Assembly (NCBI GenBank): GCA_021107335.1
Contig: JAIOSZ010000326.1
Coordinates: 1-7,526 of the forward strand
Source of the DNA: Desulfuromonadaceae bacterium
GTDB lineage: Bacteria > Desulfobacterota > Desulfuromonadia > Desulfuromonadales > Syntrophotaleaceae
Reading direction: 5' to 3'
DNA: 7,526 bases
Shown here: in pieces, positions 1 to 7,246 of the stretch
Position numbering within the stretch: the stretch's first letter is position 1
How the letters are laid out: every line of letters starts with the position of its first letter
Program-made: the position numbers and the translations under genes
Notes under the pieces: model-generated
What the model saw: the letters and a program-made list of their open reading frames with translations, nothing else
Database searches by the model: none
Told to the model about the DNA's origin: nothing

Positions 1-1669
1 CCAAGCGGCGAGTATCTTCCTTGTTGAGGCCAAGACGCCGGGCTATGGTCGGGATCATGTCGGCGCCTTTGTTGCAGTGATCTTTGCCCTGCCCCTTGCC
101 GATATCGTGCAGCAGCGCCGCCAGAAATAGCAATTCTCTCTTTTCAATGTCATGGGCCACTTTACTCAACAAGGCAAAGGACTCATCGTATTTCCCCTGC
201 CAGATTTTGATCAATTCTTCCAAAGCAAACAGAGAATGGAAATCGACGGTGTAGATGTGATAAGCGTCATGTTGCACCTTGCAATAGAGACGACCGAATT
301 CAGGCAGAAAATGGTTCAAGAAGCGCAAATGATGCATGCTTCGCAGGGCATCGGCAACCCGCTGAGGCGAGCGTAGAATCTCCATGAAATCACCGGTCAT
401 AATCCGTGAACGCCGAACATGATCGTTAATACGATGCAAATTTTCACGGATCAGGGTTTTGACCTGAATGCTGATCTTCACCCCCTGCTTCTGAGCTAGA
501 CGGAAGGCTCTCATCATCAGCGCCGGTTCTTTTTCGAACAGATCATCCTGCTCCACACGCAACTCATTGCCGTGGATATAGAAAGAATCCCCGACACTGC
601 GTCGAACGGGGCGACGGCTGCGATGGACCGTCCTCTCTGGAGGAGCATCCAGGACACCGGTTGCTTTGGCCATTAGATAGGATGAGATATGCTCTACATG
701 GGTGGCGTGGGCATAATAATCCTGCATAAATTGTTCGACAGCTGGCGCCTCTTTACTATCCTGGTAACCAAGAAAATGCGCGATCTTTTCCTGCTGATCG
801 AAACGCAGCTGCTCGTTCTTTCCCTTAGACAGGTAATGCAGTTCATTGCGTATTCGCCACAGATAATCGAGCGCTCTTTCGAACTCTTCGCCCTGGCGTT
901 CAGTGACCATGCCCTTGATGATCAATTCCCGCAAGTTACGGCATTTGTACTTGGCCTGAGCCATCCACATGGCGGTTTGAAGGTCTCGTAGGCCCCCCTC
1001 ACCTTCTTTGATGTTCGGTTCCAGTAAAAAAACCGAAGAGCCGTATTTACCCATCCGCCGTTCGTGTTCGACGACCTTCTCCTGCAGAAATTTCTTGCTG
1101 TTCCAGCTGTATATTTTATTCAGTACCGATTGTTCAAACTCAGCGTGGCATTCCCGACTGCCTGTCAAATAACGGGTATCGAGGAGAGACGTGCGCACGG
1201 TGAGGTCTTTTTCGGCCATATCGATGCAATCGCGACTGGAGCGAACACTGTAGCCAACCTCCAGTTTCAAATCCCAGAGGATATACAGCATGCGTTCCGC
1301 TAAGGCTTCGGCAAAATCCCGCCCCTTACTGCAATAATAGAACATCAGATCGATATCAGATCGGGGATTCAGCTGAGCGCGACCATATCCCCCTAGAGCC
1401 AGCAGCACACAGGAGTTGCCATGACGCTGCACCAAGCTTTCGGAGACAATTTGATAAAGGGTGTGCAGTAGTTGATCGTTGAGTTGAGTGACCTGATCGA
1501 CTACCGCACGACCACCGAGCCCCGACCGATGCTGATCACGAACTTTCTTTTGTCCCTGCTCAAGAAAAGCGCGAGCCGTTTCAACCAGCAGCGAACGATT
1601 TCCTTGGTAGTCCTGCCCTACAGCAGCAATAATTTTATCATTAAAAAAAACACCAACATCAAATGGCAT
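1..1669 (-). CDS. glnD: GlnD, [protein-PII] uridylyltransferase / uridylyl-removing enzyme, N-terminal 556 residues (3' end beyond window)
   Basis: GlnD is the cytoplasmic sensor of nitrogen status. It adds UMP to the PII protein when glutamine is low and removes it when glutamine is high. I translated the frame codon by codon from the ATG at 1669 to the left edge and it is open throughout. The nucleotidyltransferase motif lies at residues 93-108 (GGYGR, then SDIDL, with metal-binding Asp105 and Asp107). The family motif EPNIKEGEGGLRDLQ lies at 217-231. An HD phosphohydrolase domain begins near 471 with His478 and LLHDIGKG at 519-526 (His521, Asp522), which is the uridylyl-removing centre. 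Full-length GlnD is about 850-900 residues, so the rest of the HD domain and the two C-terminal ACT domains must lie to the left. The start has an AAGGA site 6 bases upstream and lies 9 bases after the amidase stop, so it is probably co-transcribed with amidase and mutS. Confidence 0.95.
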   Translation of the reverse strand, partial: MPFDVGVFFNDKIIAAVGQDYQGNRSLLVETARAFLEQGQKKVRDQHRSGLGGRAVVDQVTQLNDQLLHTLYQIVSESLVQRHGNSCVLLALGGYGRAQLNPRSDIDLMFYYCSKGRDFAEALAERMLYILWDLKLEVGYSVRSSRDCIDMAEKDLTVRTSLLDTRYLTGSRECHAEFEQSVLNKIYSWNSKKFLQEKVVEHERRMGKYGSSVFLLEPNIKEGEGGLRDLQTAMWMAQAKYKCRNLRELIIKGMVTERQGEEFERALDYLWRIRNELHYLSKGKNEQLRFDQQEKIAHFLGYQDSKEAPAVEQFMQDYYAHATHVEHISSYLMAKATGVLDAPPERTVHRSRRPVRRSVGDSFYIHGNELRVEQDDLFEKEPALMMRAFRLAQKQGVKISIQVKTLIRENLHRINDHVRRSRIMTGDFMEILRSPQRVADALRSMHHLRFLNHFLPEFGRLYCKVQHDAYHIYTVDFHSLFALEELIKIWQGKYDESFALLSKVAHDIEKRELLFLAALLHDIGKGQGKDHCNKGADMIPTIARRLGLNKEDTRRL

Positions 1670-1675
1670 TACAGG

Positions 1676-1680
1676 TCCTT
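1676..1680 (-). promoter_or_regulatory. Ribosome binding site of glnD
   Basis: AAGGA on the minus strand, 6 bases before the ATG at 1669. It overlaps the last two bases of the amidase TAA stop (1679-1681), which fixes the glnD start and suggests translation passes directly from the amidase gene to glnD. Confidence 0.7.
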
Positions 1681-3439
1681 ATTTGGTGGCAATCATGCGG
1701 CTGTCTTGAGCGAACTTTTTAACCCCGGCCACAATGGCATCTGCGGCCCGCCCTTGAAATTTACTACTTTTAAGACGGCCTTCATCAGTCTTATTGCTGA
1801 TGAACGCCGTTTCCACAAGCACCGAAGGCATGGTGGCACCCAACAGTACATAAAAGGGGCCCTGTCGAACCCCATGGTCCTTAATTTCCGAATAGTGTCG
1901 GCCGAGACTACCGACCAAGCTACTCTGGATTTCCGCTGCCAGGCGGCTCGATTCGTTAATCTTAGAGTTGGCCATCAGGTCAAATAATATCATTTCTAAA
2001 TCGCCGACCTGCTTCAAAGATGTGCCATTTTCCCGGGCTGCGACCGCAGCGGCCTTGTCGTTTTTAGAAAAGTTTAAATAGTAAGTTTCGATACCGCGCA
2101 CCGAACGGTTTTTGCTGGCATTGGCATGGATGGAGATAAACAGGTCTGCACCGACCCGATTAGCCACAGCGGTGCGCTCTTCTAACGCCAGATAAACATC
2201 CTTATCTCGGGTCAAAACCACCTGGCAGCCGAACTCCTTTTTCAGACGTTTTGCCAATACGCGGGCCAAGGCCAGAGTGACATCCTTCTCATAGGTGCCC
2301 CGGGGACCGATTGCGCCGGGATCCTTACCGCCATGTCCAGCATCAACCACAATCCGCCGCAATCGATTGCTACCGCCTTCAGGCAAACGCACCTGCGGTT
2401 GGCGCTCTTCTGGCGTCTGAGCCAGAACCGTGGCAATCGGGTCTCCCTTGGCCGTGGGCAGTGAACGTATTTCTGTTGAATTAGCCTCAAGCACAGCCTG
2501 CTTTTTAGTACCTAGATCGATCACAATACGGTCTGGACCCTTTAGGGCAAAAACCTTGTATTCTCCCTCCATCGCGAGATCAAGTACTACCCGCGTATTA
2601 TTGTTCTGTTGTTTCCCGACTCGAACCTGCCGGATCATCCCTTCTTTAACAGCCATGCGCTGATCTAAACCGGACGCAATCCCTGCTCCTTTTAGATCAA
2701 TGTAGATCCGCGGCACAATTCCTTTGCCAGCATCACCCGGCAAAGAGCCTGAACTAAAAGGTACCGAACCGTTGAGTTCCAGCACGATTCTCGTGTATTC
2801 GGGGCTAGCCCAGTGACGAATGGATTTCAACAGAAGCCTACCCGGCGCGACCCTAGACGTTTTTACAGAGGATGATGGAAGAGCACGAACCCTCTTGGTA
2901 GGAGCATAAGCGGCCAAGCGGACTGCACCCTTTTGTGCTAAACGAACCATATCCCCTTTAGGATAGCGATCGATAGCCTCGCGATAGAGCAGATAGGCCT
3001 TAGCGAACTGCTTCTGATGTTTTTCTATGGCCCCTGCTGCCAGCACTAGGCTGTCATCGGCCAGGTTGCTGCCAGGATAACTGGCCGCCAGGCGCTTATA
3101 AAAAGCAATCGCCGAAACAATATCAGACCTTTTTTGAGAAATACGGTAAAGCCGTTGGCTGGCTTTGCCAGCCAGGTAAATAGCTGCGGGCGCCTTTGAG
3201 TGGGGGGCGTAGCGCTTAGAAAAGCTATCAAATCGATTGATGACCTTTTCCCAGTTGTCCCGATAGAGCTGTTTCTTTTGGGAAGCCAGCAGCAGGTTGT
3301 ACTGCTGGCGTGCCTTTTGAAATGTCTCCGTGGGACCCGCATGGCAAAGTCCGGCCGGCAACAATAAACCTAATAGTAAAAGTCCTACACAGGTAAATCG
3401 ACAGAATTGCATAGCGTCACACCATCTTCTGTAATTCAT
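1679..3439 (-). CDS. Periplasmic N-acetylmuramoyl-L-alanine amidase (TPR-like, AMIN and Amidase_3 domains)
   Basis: This enzyme is predicted to cut the bond between N-acetylmuramic acid and the stem peptide of peptidoglycan in the periplasm, as AmiA/B/C enzymes do when daughter cells separate. The 586-residue frame begins with a signal peptide: a hydrophobic core at about 16-31 and a likely signal peptidase I cut after CHA (residue 34). Residues 36-180 are helical with TPR/BamD-like character, including SAIAFYKRLAASYPGS at 109-124 and YREAIDRYP at 152-160. An AMIN domain follows at about 203-310; in AmiC this domain directs the enzyme to septal wall. The zinc amidase domain runs from about 360 to 577, with DAGHGG (His369), Glu384 in TYEKD, SIHAN (His438) and catalytic Glu543 in LVETAFISN, so all expected active-site residues are present. 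The start at 3439 overlaps mutS by 23 bases. An alternative ATG at 3412, just after the mutS stop, leaves a shorter and more typical signal peptide; I cannot choose firmly between them. The family is certain, but the exact amiA/B/C identity is not. Confidence 0.93.
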   Translation of the reverse strand: MNYRRWCDAMQFCRFTCVGLLLLGLLLPAGLCHAGPTETFQKARQQYNLLLASQKKQLYRDNWEKVINRFDSFSKRYAPHSKAPAAIYLAGKASQRLYRISQKRSDIVSAIAFYKRLAASYPGSNLADDSLVLAAGAIEKHQKQFAKAYLLYREAIDRYPKGDMVRLAQKGAVRLAAYAPTKRVRALPSSSVKTSRVAPGRLLLKSIRHWASPEYTRIVLELNGSVPFSSGSLPGDAGKGIVPRIYIDLKGAGIASGLDQRMAVKEGMIRQVRVGKQQNNNTRVVLDLAMEGEYKVFALKGPDRIVIDLGTKKQAVLEANSTEIRSLPTAKGDPIATVLAQTPEERQPQVRLPEGGSNRLRRIVVDAGHGGKDPGAIGPRGTYEKDVTLALARVLAKRLKKEFGCQVVLTRDKDVYLALEERTAVANRVGADLFISIHANASKNRSVRGIETYYLNFSKNDKAAAVAARENGTSLKQVGDLEMILFDLMANSKINESSRLAAEIQSSLVGSLGRHYSEIKDHGVRQGPFYVLLGATMPSVLVETAFISNKTDEGRLKSSKFQGRAADAIVAGVKKFAQDSRMIATK

Positions 3440-5567
3440 AGAGTAGATTAAGCCCTTCCAGGGGCGTCATATGAGCGATATCAAGTTCCTGTAATTTAGT
3501 GCGTAACGGATCGTCAGCACCCGAAAACAAAGAAAGTTGCGGTTCAACGGTACATTCTCGAGGTTGTTGACTACGAGCCAACCGCGGCTGGCCCTGCTCT
3601 TCAAACTCACCCCGTTCAAGGTTATTGAGAATCTCCCGAGCCCGGCCCAACACTTCTTCCGGCAGTCCGGCCAAACGGGCGACCTGAATACCATAGGAAT
3701 GGCTGGCCCCGCCCGGTACGATCCGGCGCAGAAAGATAATTTGCTCGTTCCATTCCTTAACCGCAATATTGAAATTTTTGACCCTTGAGCAGGTCACGGC
3801 CAGATCGGTCAATTCGTGATAATGGGTGGCAAACAGGGTTTTAGCCGCTACCTGCGGATTATTGTGCAGGAATTCAGCCACGGCCCAAGCAATACTGATC
3901 CCGTCAAAAGTGGAGGTGCCGCGACCTATTTCATCAAGCACCAGCAGGCTGCGTGGGCTGGCATGGCGCAGGATATTGGCCGCTTCGGTCATTTCTACCA
4001 TAAAGGTCGACTGACCCTGAGCTAAATTGTCGCTGGCGCCGACCCGGGTAAAGATACGGTCGACCAAACCGATATGAGCCGCCTTGGCTGGCACCAGGCT
4101 GCCCATATGAGCCATCAGGGTGATCAGTGCCACCTGACGCATAAAGGTCGACTTACCGGCCATATTCGGCCCAGTGATAATCAGGATCTGATTCTCTTCA
4201 CAATCGAGGCTAACATCGTTAGGCACAAAGTTTTCGCCAAGATGCATCGCCTCGATAACAGGATGGCGCCCTTCTTCGATGATCAACTGGCTGCTGTCAT
4301 CCATCTCGGGCCGCACGTAGTTGCGGCTGTGGGCCACCTCGGCCAAGGACTGCAACACATCGAGATTGGCGACCACCTCAGCCGTCTGCTGAATGCGTTT
4401 GCCCTCTTTGGCCACCTGGCAACGCACCTGCTGAAAAAGATCGAATTCGATAACGACCATCTTCTCTTCAGCGCCCAGCACCTTTTCTTCGTATTCTTTC
4501 AATCGAGGCGTGATGTAGCGCTCGGCATTGGCCAGCGTCTGTTTGCGCTGGTAATCCTCGGGCACCTTGGCGACATGGGTTCGGGTCACCTCAATGTAAT
4601 AGCCAAACACCTTGTTGAATCGCACCTTAAGGGAGGAAATGCCGGTGCGCTCACGTTCTTCCCGCTCTAATTGGGCAATCCAGCCCTTGCCGGTTCGGCA
4701 AATCTGGCGCAATTCATCGAGTTCGGCGTCGAAACCGTCCCGGATCAAGCCCCCTTCGCGCAATACAAAGGGCGGGTCTTCGACAATGGCTTTATCAATG
4801 AGCTCTAAGACGTCCTGCAAAGGATCATGGTTTACAGCCAGCTCGGTAATCAGCTCGCTGGAAAGCTCCCCCAGTTGCCCAGATATCGCGGGTAACTGTT
4901 GCAGAGTCTTTTTCAAAGCGACCAAATCTTTACCGTTGGCGTTGCCCATGGATATTTTGGCGTTCAATCTTTCGAGATCATAGACCCCATCCAGCGCTTC
5001 GCGAAGTTCTTCCCGTATCAGGCTTTCCTCTACCAGTTCGGCCACCGCCTCGTGACGGCAACAAATGCGCGCCAGGTCGATGAGAGGCCGATTGATCCAA
5101 TGCCGCAGTTTGCGCCCACCCATGGCGGTAACGGTACCATCGAGCACCCCGAGCAGCGAACCCTTTTTGCGTTGGTCGTTGAGGGTGGCGGTCAATTCAA
5201 GGTTGCGCCGGGTATTGTTGTCCAGGGCCATGAAGTCCTGGCAATGATAGGTGACAAGGGATCGGATATGCTCGACAACACCTTTTTGCGTTTCAAGCAG
5301 ATAATGAAGAATAGCTCCGGCCGCTCCTTGAGCCAGAGACAGGCCCTCGCAGCCAAAGGCGTTCAAAGAATTACAGGAAAAAAACTGCTGGATGCGCTCC
5401 CGACCGTAATCGGCCTCAAAAGCCCAATCCGGCAGTCGATTGAGAGAGCGTTCCTGCAATACCGAATCAAGGTCGACCAGCAGCTGCTGACCAGCCTCTT
5501 CGGCACAGAGGACTTCACGCGCATCGACGGAAGCGATTTCGCTACGTACCGTCTCCAGATCAGTCAC
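3417..5567 (-). CDS. mutS: MutS C-terminal fragment: connector, core, clamp and ATPase domains
   Basis: This is the long open stretch after the premature stop. It stays in the same frame as the N-terminal part; its first possible restart codon is the GTG at 5567, 18 codons past the TAA. That GTG has no convincing ribosome binding site, so restart is uncertain. Numbering from 5567, the fragment has 716 residues. It holds most of the connector domain, the core and clamp (RERERTGISSLKVRFNKVFGYYIEVT, about 303-328, continuing to NAERYITPRLKEYEEK), RHPV at 434-437, Walker A GPNMAGKST at 466-474, STFMVEMTE at 520-528, Walker B LLVLDEIGRGTSTFDG at 541-556 and ATHYHEL at 580-586. Near the C-terminus PQLSLF (676-681) resembles the motif by which MutS binds the replication sliding clamp. 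A product from here would keep ATPase and dimer surfaces but lack mismatch recognition. Confidence 0.8.
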   Translation of the reverse strand: MTDLETVRSEIASVDAREVLCAEEAGQQLLVDLDSVLQERSLNRLPDWAFEADYGRERIQQFFSCNSLNAFGCEGLSLAQGAAGAILHYLLETQKGVVEHIRSLVTYHCQDFMALDNNTRRNLELTATLNDQRKKGSLLGVLDGTVTAMGGRKLRHWINRPLIDLARICCRHEAVAELVEESLIREELREALDGVYDLERLNAKISMGNANGKDLVALKKTLQQLPAISGQLGELSSELITELAVNHDPLQDVLELIDKAIVEDPPFVLREGGLIRDGFDAELDELRQICRTGKGWIAQLEREERERTGISSLKVRFNKVFGYYIEVTRTHVAKVPEDYQRKQTLANAERYITPRLKEYEEKVLGAEEKMVVIEFDLFQQVRCQVAKEGKRIQQTAEVVANLDVLQSLAEVAHSRNYVRPEMDDSSQLIIEEGRHPVIEAMHLGENFVPNDVSLDCEENQILIITGPNMAGKSTFMRQVALITLMAHMGSLVPAKAAHIGLVDRIFTRVGASDNLAQGQSTFMVEMTEAANILRHASPRSLLVLDEIGRGTSTFDGISIAWAVAEFLHNNPQVAAKTLFATHYHELTDLAVTCSRVKNFNIAVKEWNEQIIFLRRIVPGGASHSYGIQVARLAGLPEEVLGRAREILNNLERGEFEEQGQPRLARSQQPRECTVEPQLSLFSGADDPLRTKLQELDIAHMTPLEGLNLLYELQKMV

Positions 5568-5621
5568 CTCGGTGACACGGAATTCACCGGTGGTAATATC
5601 GAGCAGAGCGATCCCCCAGCG

Positions 5622-5624
5622 TTA
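5622..5624 (-). other. Premature in-frame TAA stop in mutS
   Basis: The plus strand reads tta at these positions, giving TAA on the coding strand. Codons around it read GAC AGC GGA TAA CGC TGG GGG. The distance to the downstream MutS frame is a multiple of three, so no insertion or deletion is needed. A single substitution from AAA, CAA, GAA or similar would produce it. No homopolymer sits at the stop itself that would suggest slippage. Confidence 0.9.
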
Positions 5625-6029
5625 TCCGCTGTCTCCGCAAACAGCCAGCAGATAGTTGTTCTGTTTAGGCTGCAGGGTGTCGCTGTCGATGACCAGACCG
5701 GGGGTGACAACCCTCACCACCTCTCTCTTGACAATCCCCTTGACCGTCTTAGGATCTTCTACCTGCTCGCAAACGGCCACCTTAAATCCGGCAGCCACCA
5801 GTTTGGCGATGTAGGGTTGACTGCTGTGAAAAGGAATGCCGCAAAGAGGAATTTCATCCTCGGAGCCCTTGTTCCGCGAGGTCAGGGTAATATCGAGCAC
5901 CCGGGAGGCAGTGACGGCATCTTCCAGGAACATTTCATAGAAGTCACCGAGACGGAAAAAAAGGATGGAATCGGCATGCTGGGATTTAATCTCCAGATAT
6001 TGCCGCATCATGGGAGTTATTTTGTTCAT
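5622..6029 (-). CDS. mutS: MutS N-terminal fragment: mismatch-recognition domain, ended by premature TAA
   Basis: This is the part of mutS before the premature stop, 135 residues from the ATG at 6029 (142 from the TTG at 6050). It contains essentially all of domain I, the mismatch-binding domain, including GDFYE at residues 28-32. Phe30 is the residue expected to stack on the mismatched base, and Glu32 contacts it. Conserved [20 protein letters not shown] follows, leading into VTPGLV and the start of the connector domain. Alone it lacks the clamp, dimer and ATPase regions, so no mismatch repair activity is expected. Confidence 0.8.
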   Translation of the reverse strand: MNKITPMMRQYLEIKSQHADSILFFRLGDFYEMFLEDAVTASRVLDITLTSRNKGSEDEIPLCGIPFHSSQPYIAKLVAAGFKVAVCEQVEDPKTVKGIVKREVVRVVTPGLVIDSDTLQPKQNNYLLAVCGDSG

Positions 6030-6107
6030 ATCATCTATATCGAAAACCAAGAATCGGATAGTAACGGGCTGTTTTAAAAGCTCAGTGAACGCACCTTGAA
6101 TCAGATC

Positions 6108-6114
6108 ATTTATA
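6108..6114 (-). promoter_or_regulatory. Possible -10 element for the mutS operon
   Basis: TATAAAT on the minus strand, about 80 bases before the mutS ATG. It is close to the sigma-70 -10 consensus, but no good -35 hexamer lies 16-18 bases upstream, so this is a weak call. Confidence 0.25.
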
Positions 6115-6253
6115 GCGTGTCATGTTAACAAAGGGCACCGATGTTGTAAATAGAATCAACCATAACTTTCTCAATCGATTCTCTTAATTTTCGGCAAGTT
6201 GTCATGGAAATATTGGACATGAATCTGTTATAGTGACCATCATCAACATCAGG

Positions 6254-6281
6254 TCAGAGGCCATACAGCCCCGACCTCTGA
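6254..6281 (+). repeat. Inverted repeat in the exporter leader
   Basis: TCAGAGG (6254-6260) and CCTCTGA (6275-6281) are perfect 7-base inverted arms around a 14-base spacer. A second CCTCTG at 6287-6292 could pair with the left arm instead, giving two exclusive hairpins. The element ends 23 bases before the preferred ATG of the exporter. It might be a regulator-binding site or a leader RNA structure; short arms like these can also occur by chance. Confidence 0.35.
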
Positions 6282-6304
6282 ATCTGCCTCTGCAAACGGA
6301 TCCC

Positions 6305-7246
6305 ATGACAAACGGCAACCGCAAAATTCACGCAGCCAGAATCTCCTTAGCAACGGCTCTCTGCCTTGCGACCCTCAAGGTTCTGGCGGCCCTGGCGACC
6401 GGCTCTCTGGCGGTACTCTCCTCGGCCATCGATTCACTGCTCGACATTCTCATGTCGGGCGCCAACTATTTCGCCATCCGCCAAGCTGAATTGCCGCCCG
6501 ATTCGAAGCATCCCTTCGGCCATGGTAAATTCGAGACGGTAGCTACCATATTCCAGGCGCTAGTGATTTCCCTGTCAGGCCTCTATGTTCTCTATGAATC
6601 GAGTCAACGACTGATTCATCCTACGAACCTGTTGCGCCTCAAAGAAGGGATGGCCGTTTTGCTCATCAGTTCGGTGGTCTCCTGGAAAATCGCCCGTTAT
6701 CTCAAAGCCACTGCTAAGGCGACGGAATCCTCTGCACTGAAAGCAGATGCCCTGCATTTTTCCATGGATATCTATACCAACGTCGCTCTGGTGGCAGGGT
6801 TAGCCCTGGTCCTATGGCTGAAAATACCTTGGCTCGACCCGGTGCTGTCGATGCTGGTCGGCTGCTATATCCTCTTCGAAGCCTTTCGCCTGGTGCGGCA
6901 CGGCATGGGCGATATTCTTGACGAACAGTTGCCCGCCGCCATCCGTGATGAGATCGCCGAGATTATCGACCTTCATCAGGCACATCTGATCGGTTACCAT
7001 CGGCTGCGCACCCGACGAGCCGGCTCGCAAAAAATCATCGATTTTCACCTGACAGTCTGCCAACACTTCTCTGTGGCCGAAGCGCACAAGATTGCCGACC
7101 ACCTCGAACAACGAATTCAGGATAAAATCGGTGGTAGCGATGTAATCATTCACATCGAGCCTTGTAGCCGCCTCGACTGCGATGCGGGGCACTCCTGCTC
7201 CAAAGGTCCCCAACCATTAAAAAAGGGGCCTCAGGCCGAAACCTGA
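6305..7246 (+). CDS. Cation diffusion facilitator family metal exporter, FieF/YiiP-like
   Basis: This is an inner-membrane antiporter predicted to export divalent metal (Zn, Fe or Cd) in exchange for protons. From the ATG at 6305 it has 313 residues; E. coli FieF has 300. The N-terminal half carries the usual membrane helices. The transport site is Asp43-xxx-Asp47 in helix 2 plus His151-xxx-Asp155 in helix 5, the D/D plus H/D pattern of FieF and MamM rather than the all-Asp pattern of Mn exporters. The loop Asp66, His69, His73 (in KHPFGHGK) matches the second FieF site. The cytoplasmic dimer domain from about 208 has YHRLRTR, His232, His248, His261 and His283, at positions like those in FieF, with Glu285 where FieF has Asp. 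The ATG at 6305 is preferred to an in-frame GTG at 6233 because the extra 24 residues are not typical, the GTG has no ribosome binding site, and the start then fits FieF length. Substrate cannot be fixed from sequence. The C-terminal tail is unusually rich in Cys and His. Confidence 0.9.
   Translation: MTNGNRKIHAARISLATALCLATLKVLAALATGSLAVLSSAIDSLLDILMSGANYFAIRQAELPPDSKHPFGHGKFETVATIFQALVISLSGLYVLYESSQRLIHPTNLLRLKEGMAVLLISSVVSWKIARYLKATAKATESSALKADALHFSMDIYTNVALVAGLALVLWLKIPWLDPVLSMLVGCYILFEAFRLVRHGMGDILDEQLPAAIRDEIAEIIDLHQAHLIGYHRLRTRRAGSQKIIDFHLTVCQHFSVAEAHKIADHLEQRIQDKIGGSDVIIHIEPCSRLDCDAGHSCSKGPQPLKKGPQAET

Larger units (their letters stand above)
3417..6029 (-). pseudogene. mutS: mutS, DNA mismatch repair ATPase, interrupted by one in-frame TAA
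   Basis: MutS binds mismatches and small loops in new DNA and recruits MutL. The whole gene is present: 870 codon positions from the ATG at 6029 to the TGA at 3417-3419, against about 850-880 residues for the family. The frame is interrupted once, by TAA at 5622-5624 (codon 136). Sequence on both sides reads as MutS in the same frame: residues just before the stop read [12 protein letters not shown] and those just after read RWGIALLDITTGEF. Aligned from memory to E. coli MutS, the stop takes the place of one residue with no gap, roughly where E. coli has Lys. All key motifs elsewhere are intact, which suggests a recent change or a sequence error. The ATG at 6029 is preferred over the TTG at 6050 because it gives the usual N-terminus ([15 protein letters not shown]). 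Neither start has a strong ribosome binding site. mutS is the first gene of the operon with the amidase and glnD. Confidence 0.85.
6030..6304. other. Divergent intergenic control region between mutS and the cation exporter
   Basis: About 275 bases separate the preferred starts of mutS (minus strand) and the exporter (plus strand). The region is richer in A and T than the flanking genes and must hold promoters for both directions. I see no complete -35/-10 pair with normal spacing, no RNA gene and no convincing short gene. Two elements inside it are listed separately: a possible mutS -10 and a short inverted repeat before the exporter. Confidence 0.6.

Noticed and set aside
1472..1987. A 171-codon plus-strand frame over the glnD/amidase junction
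   Set aside because: It lies opposite two well-supported genes and their junction, and its product resembles no known family.
4074..4670. A 198-codon plus-strand frame inside mutS
   Set aside because: It lies wholly opposite the conserved MutS clamp and ATPase coding region and shows no domain; it is a shadow frame.
5568..5624. A frameshift or programmed recoding in mutS
   Set aside because: The frame before and after the stop is the same, so no shift is needed. The codon is TAA, not TGA or TAG, so selenocysteine or pyrrolysine insertion is not expected.
4899..6077. A 392-codon open frame on the plus strand, opposite mutS
   Set aside because: Its codons are exact complements of the mutS codons, so it stays open as long as mutS avoids TTA, CTA and TCA; the premature mutS TAA reads as a Leu codon in it. 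The product shows no recognisable domain.
6199..6234. Promoter for the exporter from TTGTCA (6199-6204) and TATAGT (6229-6234)
   Set aside because: The spacing is 24 bases, too long for a sigma-70 promoter, and no better -35 fits the TATAGT.
6233..6304. GTG at 6233 as the start of the cation exporter
   Set aside because: No ribosome binding site precedes it, the added 24 residues are unlike the family's N-terminus, and the ATG at 6305 gives a FieF-like length and residue positions.
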